Shown here one piece after another: positions 8,192 to 16,625 of a DNA stretch of 64,000 nucleotides. The notes below the pieces were generated by a model. The model had not been told where the DNA came from and ran no database searches. It worked only from the letters and a program-made list of their open reading frames with translations. Source of the stretch: Betaproteobacteria bacterium. Its GTDB lineage: Bacteria; Pseudomonadota; Gammaproteobacteria; Burkholderiales; Casimicrobiaceae. Each line of letters starts with the position of its first letter. Positions within the stretch are counted from its first letter, which is position 1. Location: contig JADJWJ010000020.1 in NCBI GenBank assembly GCA_016716425.1, forward strand, positions 310,001-374,000, written 5' to 3'. The position numbers were made by a program, and so were the translations under genes.

Positions 8192-11101
8192 ATGCTGCTG
8201 ACCCGCAAGACCGACAGCGCGCCCGTGTCCGGCCCGCGCCTGAAGCGCTTCGCCGGAGCGAAGTTTTCGACGATGGACCGGCGGACGTTCCTGAAGCGCT
8301 CCGGCATCGCCGCCGGCGCCGGCGCGTTCGCGAGCCAGCTGCCGTTCGGCGCCATCGGCCCGGCGGAAGCGGCCAAGGAAGGCGAGGGCGGCGCGGCCCA
8401 GGTCAAGCGCACCGTCTGCACGCACTGCTCGGTCGGCTGCGCGGTCGACGCCGTCGTGCAGAACGGCGTCTGGACGCGGCAGGAGCCGGTGTTCGAGTCG
8501 CCGTTGAACCTGGGCGCGCACTGCGCGAAGGGCGCCTCCGTCCGCGAGCACGGGATCATCGAGCATTCGCACCGGCTGAAGACGCCGATGAAGCTCGTCA
8601 ACGGCAAGTGGCAGCGCATCTCGTGGGATCAGGCGATGAACGAGGTCGCCGAGAAGATGCTCTCCATCCGCAAGGAGTCGGGTCCCGACGCCGTCTACTG
8701 GGTCGGCAGCTCCAAGCACAACAACGAGCAGGCGTACCTGATGCGCAAGTTCGTGTCGTTCTGGGGCACGAACAACTGCGACCACCAGGCGCGGATCTGC
8801 CACTCGACGACGGTCGCCGGCGTAGCCAACACGTGGGGCTACGGCGCGATGACCAACTCGTACAACGACATGCAGAACTCGAAGTGCGCGCTGTACATCG
8901 GCAGCAACGCGGCCGAGGCGCATCCGGTGTCGATGCTGCACATGCTGCACGCGAAGGAGACCGGCGCGAAGATGATCGTCGTCGACCCGCGCTTCACGCG
9001 GACGGCGGCCAAGGCCGACGAGTACGTGCGCATCCGCTCCGGCACCGACATCCCGTTCCTGTTCGGCATCCTCTACCACGTGTTCAAGAACGGGTGGGAG
9101 GACAAGCAGTACATCAACGACCGCGTGTTCGGGATGGAGAAGGTCCGCGAGGACGTCCTGGCCAAGTGGACGCCGGACAAGGTCGAGGAAGCCTGCGGCG
9201 TGCCCGAGGCGCAGATGGCCAAGGTCGCCGAGATGTTCGCGAAGAACCGGCCGTCGACCATCGTCTGGTGCATGGGCCAGACGCAGCACACGATCGGCAA
9301 CGCGATGGTGCGCGCCTCGTGCATCCTGCAGCTGGCGCTCGGCAACATCGGCAAGTCCGGCGGCGGCGCCAACATCTTCCGCGGCCACGACAACGTGCAG
9401 GGCGCGACCGACGTCGGTCCGAACCCGGACTCGCTGCCGGGCTACTACGGCATCGCCGACGGCTCGTGGAAGTACTGGGCCGGCGTCTGGGGTGTGGACT
9501 ACGAGTGGATCAAGAAGCAGTACGCCGAAGGCATGATGACCAAGCCGGGCATCACCGTGTCCCGGTGGATCGACGGCGTCATGTACCCGAACGACACGGT
9601 CGACCAGGGCCCGAACCTGCGCGCGATGGTGTTCTGGGGCCACGCGCCCAACAGCCAGACGCGCGGCAAGGACATGATCGAGGCGATGAAGAAGCTCGAC
9701 CTGCTGGTCGTCATCGATCCGTATCCGTCGGCCACCGCCGCGATGTTCGCGATGGCGCGCAAGGACGGCGCGTACCTGCTGCCGGCGTGCACGCAGTTCG
9801 AGACGTCGGGCTCGTGCACGGCGTCGAACCGCTCGATCCAGTGGCGCGAGAAGGTGATCGAGCCGCTGTTCGAGTCCAAGCCCGACCACACGCTGATGGT
9901 CGCGTTCGCGAAGAAATTCGGCTTCGACAAGGACTTCACCAAGAATTACGAGATGAAGAAGGACAAGGACGGCTGGGACGAGCCCACGCCCGAGTCCATC
10001 CTGAAGGAGATCAACAAGGGCACGTTCACGATCGGCTACACCGGCCAGTCGCCCGAGCGCCTGAAGCTGCACATGAAGAACATGTCGACGTTCGACGTGA
10101 AGACGCTGCGCGCGAAGGGCGGCCCCTGCGACGGCGACTACTTCGGCCTGCCGTGGCCGTGCTACGGCACGCCGGAGCTGAAGCACCCGGGCTCGCCCAA
10201 CCTGTACGACCCGTCGAAGCACGTGATGGACGGCGGCGGGTGCTTCCGCGCGAACTTCGGCGTCGAGCGCGACGGCGTGTCGCTGCTCGCCGGCGACGGC
10301 TCGTATCCGGCCGGTGGCGACCTGACGTTCGGCTACCCCGAGTTCGACCACGTGCTGCTGAAGAAGCTCGGCTGGTGGGATGAACTGTCCGAGGCCGAGA
10401 AGAAGGCGGCCGAGGGCAAGAACTGGAAGACCGACCTCTCGGGCGGGATCATCCGCGTGGCGATGAAGAACCACGGCTGCCACCCGTTCGGCAACGCCAA
10501 GGCCCGCGCGGTCGTGTGGAACTTCCCGGACGCGATCCCGCAGCACCGCGAGCCGATCTACTCGCCGCGCCCGGACATGGTCGCCAAGTATCCGACGCAC
10601 GACGACAAGAAGGCCTTCTGGCGGCTGCCGACGCAGTACAAGAGCATCCAGGAGAAGAACGTCGCCGACAAGATCGCCGAGAAGTTCCCGCTGATCCTGA
10701 CGTCCGGCCGGCTGGTCGAGTTCGAGGGCGGCGGCGACGAGACGCGGTCGAACCCGTGGCTCGCCGAGCTGCAGCAGGAGAACTTCGTCGAGATCAACCC
10801 GAAGGATGCCAACGACCGCAAGGTCGTCGACGGCGAGTACGTGTGGGTGCAGTCGCCGACGGGCGCGCAGATCTCGGTCAAGGCGCTGGTCACCGACCGC
10901 GTCGCGGCGGGGACGACCTTCATCCCGTTCCACTTCGCGGGCTGGTGGATGGGCAAGGACATGCTCGAGTACTACCCGGAGGGCGCGGCGCCGATCGTGC
11001 GCGGCGAGGCGGTCAACACCGCGACGACCTACGGCTACGACTCGGTGACGATGATGCAGGAAACCAAGACGACGCTGTGCCAGGTCGCCAAGAAGGCATA
11101 A
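8192..11101 (+). CDS. fdhA: Formate dehydrogenase alpha subunit (molybdopterin, Cys type)
   Basis: This 969-residue catalytic subunit oxidises formate to CO2 in the periplasm. A Tat signal, DRRTFLKRSGIAAGAGAF, begins about residue 29. The first 4Fe-4S cluster ligands are Cys76, Cys79, Cys83 and Cys111 (VCTHCSVGC ... HCAKG). The active-site ligand is Cys203 in DHQARICHSTTVAGV, where FdnG of E. coli has selenocysteine; the neighbouring His204 is kept. Downstream are GRGHDNVQGATD-like cofactor motifs (RGHDNVQGATDVGPNPDSL) and a C-terminal dinucleotide-binding domain (LTSGRLVEFEGGG). It is followed 12 bp later by fdhB, with a ribosome binding site AGGAGG between them. Length and order fit membrane-bound FdhABC enzymes. 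Confidence 0.95.
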   Translation: MLLTRKTDSAPVSGPRLKRFAGAKFSTMDRRTFLKRSGIAAGAGAFASQLPFGAIGPAEAAKEGEGGAAQVKRTVCTHCSVGCAVDAVVQNGVWTRQEPVFESPLNLGAHCAKGASVREHGIIEHSHRLKTPMKLVNGKWQRISWDQAMNEVAEKMLSIRKESGPDAVYWVGSSKHNNEQAYLMRKFVSFWGTNNCDHQARICHSTTVAGVANTWGYGAMTNSYNDMQNSKCALYIGSNAAEAHPVSMLHMLHAKETGAKMIVVDPRFTRTAAKADEYVRIRSGTDIPFLFGILYHVFKNGWEDKQYINDRVFGMEKVREDVLAKWTPDKVEEACGVPEAQMAKVAEMFAKNRPSTIVWCMGQTQHTIGNAMVRASCILQLALGNIGKSGGGANIFRGHDNVQGATDVGPNPDSLPGYYGIADGSWKYWAGVWGVDYEWIKKQYAEGMMTKPGITVSRWIDGVMYPNDTVDQGPNLRAMVFWGHAPNSQTRGKDMIEAMKKLDLLVVIDPYPSATAAMFAMARKDGAYLLPACTQFETSGSCTASNRSIQWREKVIEPLFESKPDHTLMVAFAKKFGFDKDFTKNYEMKKDKDGWDEPTPESILKEINKGTFTIGYTGQSPERLKLHMKNMSTFDVKTLRAKGGPCDGDYFGLPWPCYGTPELKHPGSPNLYDPSKHVMDGGGCFRANFGVERDGVSLLAGDGSYPAGGDLTFGYPEFDHVLLKKLGWWDELSEAEKKAAEGKNWKTDLSGGIIRVAMKNHGCHPFGNAKARAVVWNFPDAIPQHREPIYSPRPDMVAKYPTHDDKKAFWRLPTQYKSIQEKNVADKIAEKFPLILTSGRLVEFEGGGDETRSNPWLAELQQENFVEINPKDANDRKVVDGEYVWVQSPTGAQISVKALVTDRVAAGTTFIPFHFAGWWMGKDMLEYYPEGAAPIVRGEAVNTATTYGYDSVTMMQETKTTLCQVAKKA

Positions 11102-11113
11102 GGAGGAAACGCC

Positions 11114-11758
11114 ATGGCCCGAATGAAATTCCTCTGCGATGCCGAGCGTTGTATCGAGTGCAACGGCTGCGTCACCGCCTGCAAGCAGGAGAACGACGTG
11201 CCCTGGGGCGTGAACCGGCGCCGCGTGGTCACGATCAACGACGGCGTGCCCGGCGAGCGGTCGATCTCGGTCGCGTGCATGCACTGCTCGGACGCGCCGT
11301 GCATGGCCGTCTGCCCGGTCGACTGCTTCTACCGCAGCGAGGAAGGCGTGGTCCTGCACGACAAGGACCTGTGCATCGGCTGCGGCTACTGCTTCTACGC
11401 GTGCCCGTTCGGCGCGCCGCAGTTCCCGCAGGCGGGCGCGTTCGGCGTGCGCGGCAAGATGGACAAGTGCACGTTCTGCGCGGGCGGTCCCGAGAAGGAC
11501 AACTCGGAGGCCGAGTTCAAGAAGTACGGCCGCAACCGGCTGGCCGAAGGCAAGCTGCCCGCGTGCGCCGAGATGTGCTCGACCAAGGCGCTGCTGGCCG
11601 GCGACGGCGACGCGATCGCCGAGATCTACCGCCAGCGCGTCACCGTCCGCGGCAAGGGCAGCGACGTCTGGGGCTGGGGCACCGCGTACGGTCGACCCGA
11701 AGCGCCGAAGCAACCCGCGGCGCCAGGACAACCCGCGGCACCGGGAGCGAAATCGTGA
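11114..11758 (+). CDS. fdhB: Formate dehydrogenase iron-sulfur (beta) subunit
   Basis: The 214-residue protein has four 4Fe-4S motifs: RCIECNGCVTACKQEN, VACMHCSDAPCMAVCPVDC, LCIGCGYCFYACPFGAPQ, and a split group formed by KCTFC and CAEMCSTKAL. It relays electrons from the alpha subunit to cytochrome b. No signal peptide or C-terminal membrane anchor is visible, unlike E. coli FdnH, so it should be carried through the Tat system with the alpha subunit. The C-terminus is a short Pro/Ala/Gln-rich tail. Its TGA shares one base with the next ATG (TGATG). Confidence 0.93.
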   Translation: MARMKFLCDAERCIECNGCVTACKQENDVPWGVNRRRVVTINDGVPGERSISVACMHCSDAPCMAVCPVDCFYRSEEGVVLHDKDLCIGCGYCFYACPFGAPQFPQAGAFGVRGKMDKCTFCAGGPEKDNSEAEFKKYGRNRLAEGKLPACAEMCSTKALLAGDGDAIAEIYRQRVTVRGKGSDVWGWGTAYGRPEAPKQPAAPGQPAAPGAKS

Positions 11759-11991
11759 TGACACGTCTGACCCGTTGGGCGGCGCTCGCCGCGAGCGCGA
11801 TGGCCGTCCTGATGCTCGCCGGCTGCGGCGAGCGGCCGCAGGTGATCGAGTACAAGCAGGGCAAGTACCAGGGCAAGCCCGACGAGCCTCCGTACGCCGC
11901 CGCGCCGTTCAACGGCAACAAGGAGGCGTGGGAACGCGACATCCGTGCGCGCACGCAGAACCAGAACGAGTACAAGCGCATCGGTTCCTGA
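11758..11991 (+). CDS. Small lipoprotein in the formate dehydrogenase operon
   Basis: The 77-residue product begins MTRLTRWAALAASAMAVLML and has a lipobox LAGC with the lipidation cysteine at residue 23. The mature part is short and charged (VIEYKQGKYQGKPDEPPYAA, then a Gln/Asn-rich end). It sits between the beta and gamma subunit genes with a 1-bp overlap upstream and 16 bp downstream, so it is made together with them. I do not recognise a named family; an assembly or docking role near the periplasmic face of the enzyme is only a guess. Confidence 0.75.
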   Translation: MTRLTRWAALAASAMAVLMLAGCGERPQVIEYKQGKYQGKPDEPPYAAAPFNGNKEAWERDIRARTQNQNEYKRIGS

Positions 11992-12007
11992 CGGAGGCAT
12001 GACGGCC

Positions 12008-13054
12008 ATGGGCACGACCCTTACCCGCGCGGCCCGGTCGGTGACGGCCGTCGCGTGCCTGACGTGGCTGTGCGCGGCATGGGCACAGTCGCCGGCGGTG
12101 AACGCGACGGAAGCCGACCAGGCGAAGCAACAGGCGGCGCAGCAGCTCGCGCAACCGCTCAACAACCGGCCGGTCTGGAACGAGGTGCGCTCGGGCGAGC
12201 CGCAGTACACGAGCCAGCGCGGGGCCGAGACCAATGTCCTGATCCAGCCGATGGGACAGACCTGGCGCGCCGCGCGCGTGCCGGTCGCCACCATCGGCGG
12301 GTTCCTGTTCGTGCTGACGCTCCTCGCCCTCGCGGTCTTCTACGTGTTGCGCGGCCCCATCAAGACCAGCGGTGCGCCGACCGGCCGCATGGTCGAGCGC
12401 TTCACGCTGGTCGAGCGCTCCGTGCACTGGGGGGTGGCGATCACGTTCGTCGCGCTGGCCGTGACCGGGCTCGTCATCACGTTCGGCAAGTCGGTGCTGC
12501 TGCCGATCATCGGCTACACGCTGTTCTCGTGGCTCGCCACGCTGTCGAAGACGCTGCACAACTTCGTCGGGCCGGTCCTCGTGGTCCTGCTGCCGATCAT
12601 GATCGTGCTGTTCCTGCGCGAGAACCTGTTCCGCGCGCACGACTTCGCGTGGTTCAAGAAGGCCGGCGGCATGTTCTCCGGCGAGCACGTGCCGGCGGGC
12701 AAGGCCAATGCCGGGCAAAAGCTGCTGTTCTGGCTGATGGTCGTCGTGATCGGAATCACGCTGTGCGTGACCGGCCTGATCCTCGACTTCCCGAACTTCA
12801 ACCAGACGCGGGCTACGATGCAGCTTGCCAACGTCGTCCACATGGTCGCGGGCATTGCCGGCACCATCCTGGTGGCCGGTCACATCTATCTCGGCACGAT
12901 CGGCATGAAGGGCGCGCTCGACGCGATGCGCACCGGCTACGTCGACGAGACCTGGGCGAAGGAGCACCATCTGTACTGGTACAACGAAGTGAAGGCAGGC
13001 AAGGCCGGGGGCGAGGGAGCTCCGCCGCTGGCCGCGCCGCAGCGCGCCGGGTAG
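12008..13054 (+). CDS. fdhC: Formate dehydrogenase gamma subunit (cytochrome b)
   Basis: The product anchors the dehydrogenase in the membrane and passes electrons to quinone. It has an N-terminal signal peptide (MGTTLTRAARSVTAVACLTW ... CAAWAQ), a periplasmic stretch of about 70 residues, a first membrane span (IGGFLFVLTLLALAVFYVL), and then the four-helix cytochrome b region. Candidate haem histidines are in VERSVHWGVAITF, LHNFVGP, VVHMVAGIAG and AGHIYLGTIG. I use the ATG at 12008 because GGAGG at 11993-11997 is well spaced from it; an ATG at 11999 is too close to that site. The protein is 348 residues, typical of the longer FdoI-like subunits with an extra N-terminal domain. Confidence 0.92.
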   Translation: MGTTLTRAARSVTAVACLTWLCAAWAQSPAVNATEADQAKQQAAQQLAQPLNNRPVWNEVRSGEPQYTSQRGAETNVLIQPMGQTWRAARVPVATIGGFLFVLTLLALAVFYVLRGPIKTSGAPTGRMVERFTLVERSVHWGVAITFVALAVTGLVITFGKSVLLPIIGYTLFSWLATLSKTLHNFVGPVLVVLLPIMIVLFLRENLFRAHDFAWFKKAGGMFSGEHVPAGKANAGQKLLFWLMVVVIGITLCVTGLILDFPNFNQTRATMQLANVVHMVAGIAGTILVAGHIYLGTIGMKGALDAMRTGYVDETWAKEHHLYWYNEVKAGKAGGEGAPPLAAPQRAG

Positions 13055-13123
13055 TCGCTGAGGGCGTTGGCACCGCGCCGTGCGCGGCCGCCGTGCACGA
13101 TTTCAGGAGGAGGGGCAGGGGCG

Positions 13124-13420
13124 ATGAAGACGATACGTGCGATGTTCGGCGCCGCGCTGGTCGTGGCGACCTTCGGGTTGGCCGTGGCGAAGCTGCCGCC
13201 GCCGCCGCCGATGACCGACGCGCAGAAGGCAGCCGCGGAAGAAGCCAAGGCCAAGGCCGCCGCGGGAGCGGCGGCCGCGAAGGAGCTGCAGGCGAAGACC
13301 GAGGACCGTGTGGCCGCGCGCTACTTCGCGGAGATGAAGGCCAAGGGCAAGACGGTGCCGGCGCCGCAGGTGGCGCCCGCGGCACCGGCTGCGCCCGCAG
13401 CCGCCGCCGCGAAGAAATAG
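13124..13420 (+). CDS. Small exported Ala-rich protein ending the fdh operon
   Basis: The 98-residue product starts MKTIRAMFGAALVVATFGLA, a signal peptide, followed by a proline run (KLPPPPPMTDAQ), a charged Ala/Lys helix, the short core EDRVAARYFAEMKAKGKTVP, and an Ala/Pro tail. A strong ribosome binding site (AGGAGGGGCAGGGG) precedes the ATG. It lies 69 bp after the gamma subunit and before the terminator, so it belongs to the operon. Low-complexity Ala-rich exported proteins at this position are seen with other betaproteobacterial formate dehydrogenases; the function is not known. Confidence 0.7.
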   Translation: MKTIRAMFGAALVVATFGLAVAKLPPPPPMTDAQKAAAEEAKAKAAAGAAAAKELQAKTEDRVAARYFAEMKAKGKTVPAPQVAPAAPAAPAAAAAKK

Positions 13421-13446
13421 CCTGCATCGACAATCGCTGGAGTGGT

Positions 13447-13477
13447 ACGGGGGCCCCAAGCGGCCCCCGTCTTTTTT
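13447..13477 (+). terminator. Intrinsic terminator of the formate dehydrogenase operon
   Basis: A perfect 9-bp stem (ACGGGGGCC / GGCCCCCGT, 13447-13455 and 13462-13470) with a 6-base loop is followed by CTTTTTT. It lies 27 bp after the last operon gene and before the toxin-antitoxin pair. Confidence 0.92.
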
Positions 13478-13518
13478 GGGGCTCCGGGAACGCAAGCCGA
13501 CGGGCGGGGGGGGGCGCC

Positions 13519-13534
13519 TACCGTAAATATGGTA
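13519..13534 (+). promoter_or_regulatory. Candidate VapB operator or promoter element
   Basis: The imperfect inverted repeat TACCGTAAATATGGTA lies 13 bp before the antitoxin ATG and is the only AT-rich patch between the terminator and the gene. VapB antitoxins usually bind such repeats to repress their own operon; this match is inferred. Confidence 0.4.
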
Positions 13535-13546
13535 ATATGGGAAGCG

Positions 13547-13807
13547 ATGAAGACGACGATCGAAATCCCCGATCCCCTGTTCCGGAAGGTCAAGTCGCGC
13601 GCCGCCGAGCGCGGTCAGACGCTCAAGGAGTTCGTCGCCGACGCGCTGCAGGCAAGGCTCGCGACGAACTCCGCAGTGCGCCCTTCCGGCGAGCCGAAGT
13701 GGATGGAGGGCTTCGGCAAACTGCGGCGCCTGCGCAACGAGACGGCGCGCATTCAGGGCATCATCGACGAAACGTTCGAGGTGGTCGAGGCCGAGGACCG
13801 GCTGTGA
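13547..13807 (+). CDS. VapB-type antitoxin
   Basis: The 86-residue product starts MKTTIEIPDPLFRKVKSRAA, a ribbon-helix-helix beginning as in antitoxins that pair with PIN toxins. The C-terminal half (MEGFGKLRRLRNETARIQGI ... FEVVEAEDRL) would wrap around the toxin and block its active site. The ATG at 13547 has GGGAAG upstream; longer in-frame starts run back into the fdh terminator and are rejected. Its TGA overlaps the GTG of the PIN gene by 4 bp (GTGA), the usual layout of toxin-antitoxin operons. Family assignment within the VapB group is approximate. Confidence 0.85.
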   Translation: MKTTIEIPDPLFRKVKSRAAERGQTLKEFVADALQARLATNSAVRPSGEPKWMEGFGKLRRLRNETARIQGIIDETFEVVEAEDRL

Positions 13808-14181
13808 TCCTGGACACGAACGCGCTGTCGGCGTTCGCCGACGGCGATGCGGGCGTGGGCGACGTCCTGCGCCGGCAGCCGCGTGCGTGCATCCCGGTGA
13901 TCGTGCTCGGGGAATTCCGGTACGGCATCGCGCAGTCGAGGCACCGTTCTGCGTACGAGCAGTGGCTCGACTCCCAGTTCGGGAACTTCGACGTCCTGCC
14001 GGTGACCGACGAAACTGCCGTAGCGTACGCGGCGCTGCGCGTCGCACTTCGGCAGAGCGGCACACCGATCCCCGCCAACGATGCATGGATCGCCGCGCTT
14101 GCTCTGCAGCACGGACTGGCCGTCCTGAGCCGCGATCGGCACTTCGACGCCGTTCCGCACATCATGCGGCAGGCTTGGTGA
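13804..14181 (+). CDS. vapC: VapC-type PIN-domain toxin
   Basis: The 125-residue product is a PIN-domain ribonuclease. The acidic metal-binding residues are all present: Asp4 in VILDTNALSAF, Glu37 in VLGEFRYGI, Asp93 in IPANDAWIAALAL, and Asp111 in VLSRDRHFD. Such toxins cut RNA (tRNA or rRNA in studied cases) when the antitoxin is degraded. Translation starts at GTG 13804 within the antitoxin stop. The pair sits between the fdh terminator and tRNA-Ser, a typical accessory-gene position. The active site is intact, so the toxin is probably functional. Confidence 0.9.
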   Translation: MILDTNALSAFADGDAGVGDVLRRQPRACIPVIVLGEFRYGIAQSRHRSAYEQWLDSQFGNFDVLPVTDETAVAYAALRVALRQSGTPIPANDAWIAALALQHGLAVLSRDRHFDAVPHIMRQAW

Positions 14182-14254
14182 GCATGGTGCGGCACGCCGT
14201 GTGTTCGGAGTGTGCCGACCCATCACCGCGACACGAAGGTGTGCGGGCGACGGT

Positions 14255-14283
14255 TTGGCCGGGTGCGGGTTTGCCGCTATAAT
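14255..14283 (+). promoter_or_regulatory. Promoter of tRNA-Ser
   Basis: TTGGCC (14255-14260), a 17-bp spacer and a consensus TATAAT (14278-14283) precede the tRNA by 12 bp. The -10 box is itself flanked by an inverted repeat, GCCGCTA / TAGCGGC. Confidence 0.8.
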
Positions 14284-14295
14284 TAGCGGCTTACC

Positions 14296-14385
14296 GGAGA
14301 GCTGGCCGAGTGGTCGAAGGCGCCTGACTCGAAATCAGGTTTCGGGGCAACCCGGACGGGGGTTCGAATCCCTCGCTCTCCGCCA
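14296..14385 (+). tRNA. tRNA-Ser (anticodon CGA)
   Basis: A 90-base gene with acceptor stem GGAGAGC / GCTCTCC, an anticodon arm CCTGA-CTCGAAA-TCAGG giving anticodon CGA (codon UCG), a long variable arm as expected for class II tRNA-Ser, the T-loop GGTTCGAATCC, and an encoded 3' CCA. UCG is a likely frequent serine codon in such GC-rich DNA. Confidence 0.97.
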
Positions 14386-14395
14386 TACTCCGAAT

Positions 14396-14417
14396 TGCCC
14401 GCGCGCGCGGGCATTAT
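14396..14417 (+). terminator. Probable terminator after tRNA-Ser
   Basis: The perfect 18-bp palindrome TGCCCGCGC/GCGCGGGCA lies 10 bp after the tRNA and is followed by TTATT. It has a strong stem but a weak T tract. Confidence 0.65.
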
Positions 14418-14474
14418 TCGTTCCGGCGGCCACGCACCGCCGGCGGGGCGGGACGCGCGCGGCAGCGTGCGCGG

Positions 14475-16625
14475 CTACGTGACCGCCATGCCGGGCGGGC
14501 GCTCCTGCGGCAGCGGCCCGGTCTCGTCGAACGTCGGAACGTTCGCGCTCACGCCGCTCGCCGGTATCGGCCCGTAGAGCACCTGCATCTCGACCAGCCC
14601 CGATTCGGCCGCGCGCTCGAGGTCCCGCTCGACCGCCGCCAGGTCCTCGCCGTCGTCGCGGACGAGCCGCTTGATGCCGTAGGCGCGATTGCGCCCGTTC
14701 ACTTTCGCCATGTACAACGCCATGTCGACGAGGCCGATCGCGCGGTCCCACGACAGCGGAGCGCTCGTCGGCGGCAGCGGCAATGCCATGTAGCCGATCG
14801 ACAGCGTGGTCCGCACGACCTGGTCGCCCAGCGTGATCGGCTGCGCCGAGATGGCGCGCAGGATGCGCGCCGCGATGTCGTCGATCCGGTCGGCCTTGGT
14901 TGCCGCGTACACCAGGAACTCCTCGCCGCCCCAGCGAACGACGATGTCCGTGTCCCGCAGCGTCGCGCGCAGGCGGTCGGCCACGGCGACCAGCACCGCG
15001 TCGCCGATCGCGTGACCGAAACGGTCATTGGTCTCCTTGAAGTGGTCGATGTCGATGAGCAGCAGCGCGGACGTCAGGTTGTCGCCGTTGCGGTGCGTGC
15101 GGTCCGGGTGTGCCGCACCGGCGTCGATGAAGTTCTGGAAGTAGCGCCGGTTGTACAGCGCGGTCAGCGGGTCGCGGGTGCTCTGCACGCTCAACTCGGC
15201 GTTCTTGCCGGCGAGGAGTGCGTTGGTCTGCCGCAGCTTGCGGTAGAGCAGGGCCACGACGACGAAGGAGGCCGCGAAGAGCCCGGCCAGCAGCCACCAG
15301 ATCCGCTGGATCTGGACGCGATTGGCGATCTCGACGGTCTTGAGCTCGTTCTCGCGATTGAGCAGTTCGATCTCGCGGCGGCGCTGGGCGGTCTCGTACT
15401 TTTCCTGGACCTCGAGCAGCGCCCGTTGGCGGGTCTGGATCGCGATTTCGTCGTTCAACTTGCGCTCGCGGTGATACAGCGCGAGCGCGCCCTTGTAGTC
15501 GCCGACGTCCTCGAGACTGCGCCCGTACTCGCCGATCAGCTCCGCGATTTCGGCGGTCGCGCCGGTCCGCTCGTACTCGGTGAGCGACTCGTCGGTGAGC
15601 CGCTTGCCCTCTGCAATGCGTCCCAGTCCGAGCAGCGCGAACCCGGCGTTCGCCTTGCTCGTCGCGACCAGCACGGGGTTGCCCGTCGACTGCGAGAGCT
15701 GCAGCGATCGCCGTGCGAGCTCGAGCGCCTCGGCGTACTGCTTGCGCCGCAGGCGGATGTCCGACAGGTTGACGAGCGCGCGGGCCTCGGCGACCTCCGA
15801 GCGCGCCGTGCGCGCGATGGCGAGCGCTTCCTCCATCGCCGCCAGCTCCCGCGCGGGACGCTCGAGCAGCTCCATCACCGCGGATTCCGCGATCCGGCCG
15901 TTCACCATCGCGTACGCGCTCCTGGCCGCGTCGCCGTCGCGGTAGGCGGCGAGGCTGGCGGCGAGCGCCGCCGGGCCGTTCTTGAGCGTGAGCTGCAGGA
16001 CGGAGAGCTGGTAGAGGGCGGTCGACCGGCGGTACGGATCGCCGGCCGCTTCGGCCAGCGACAGCGCCTCCTGCAGGTTGGCCAGCGCCACTTCGGGCTG
16101 CCCGAGCATGCGGGCCGACGTGCCGAGCGAGAGCGCGGCCCAGTAGCGCAGGTAGTCGTCGCCGGCCGTCGCGGCGAGGTCGTGCGCCTCCTGGGCGAGC
16201 GCCGTCGACCGGGCGGCGTCGCCGGACGTCGACTCGATCGCGCTGCGGATGAGCAGCGCCGTGGCCCGGGTCGCCGGGTCGTGCGTCCCGGCTGCCTCGT
16301 CCGCAAGGCGATCGGCGAGTTCGGCCGCGTCAGCCGTGTTCCCGGTCAGCACATGGGCCTGGCCGTAGAGTGCGTAGGCATGCCGCCGTTCCCCGGCCGG
16401 CGCGGCGTCGGCGCGGGGCAGCAAGGCCGCGAGCTCGCTGCGCGTGCGCTGGGGAAAGCCGTTCAGCGCGGCCTCGAGCTCCCGCGCCCGGCTCACCAGC
16501 GCGTCGTCGGCGTGCGCCGCGCAGGCGCACGCCAGCGCGAGCGCCGCGACGAATCGCGGCAATAGGTTCCCGCGGCGGGCACCGGACGAAGTGCGCGAGG
16601 GGCGGCAGATGGAGCGGGCAGGCAT
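14475..16625 (-). CDS. TPR-containing diguanylate cyclase (GGDEF)
   Basis: The 716-residue product has an N-terminal signal-like segment (FVAALALACACAAHA), a periplasmic region of TPR-type repeats to about residue 400, a coiled segment, one membrane helix (IWWLLAGLFAASFVVVALLY), and a cytoplasmic GGDEF domain. The active-site loop is GGEEF at residues 566-570 in VRWGGEEFLVY, and an inhibitory I-site RDTD lies five residues before it. It should make cyclic di-GMP from GTP in response to a periplasmic signal. Several upstream in-frame starts exist; the ATG at 16625 puts the signal segment near the N-terminus. It stands alone, facing away from nothing related. Confidence 0.9.
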   Translation of the reverse strand: MPARSICRPSRTSSGARRGNLLPRFVAALALACACAAHADDALVSRARELEAALNGFPQRTRSELAALLPRADAAPAGERRHAYALYGQAHVLTGNTADAAELADRLADEAAGTHDPATRATALLIRSAIESTSGDAARSTALAQEAHDLAATAGDDYLRYWAALSLGTSARMLGQPEVALANLQEALSLAEAAGDPYRRSTALYQLSVLQLTLKNGPAALAASLAAYRDGDAARSAYAMVNGRIAESAVMELLERPARELAAMEEALAIARTARSEVAEARALVNLSDIRLRRKQYAEALELARRSLQLSQSTGNPVLVATSKANAGFALLGLGRIAEGKRLTDESLTEYERTGATAEIAELIGEYGRSLEDVGDYKGALALYHRERKLNDEIAIQTRQRALLEVQEKYETAQRRREIELLNRENELKTVEIANRVQIQRIWWLLAGLFAASFVVVALLYRKLRQTNALLAGKNAELSVQSTRDPLTALYNRRYFQNFIDAGAAHPDRTHRNGDNLTSALLLIDIDHFKETNDRFGHAIGDAVLVAVADRLRATLRDTDIVVRWGGEEFLVYAATKADRIDDIAARILRAISAQPITLGDQVVRTTLSIGYMALPLPPTSAPLSWDRAIGLVDMALYMAKVNGRNRAYGIKRLVRDDGEDLAAVERDLERAAESGLVEMQVLYGPIPASGVSANVPTFDETGPLPQERPPGMAVT

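Noticed and set aside
7826..11764. 1312-residue minus-strand frame opposite the formate dehydrogenase genes
   Set aside because: It is the antisense of clearly recognised fdhA and fdhB, rich in Arg, Ala and Val, with no domain.
14296..14385. Genomic island anchored at tRNA-Ser
   Set aside because: No integrase and no duplicated tRNA 3' end was found within the window.
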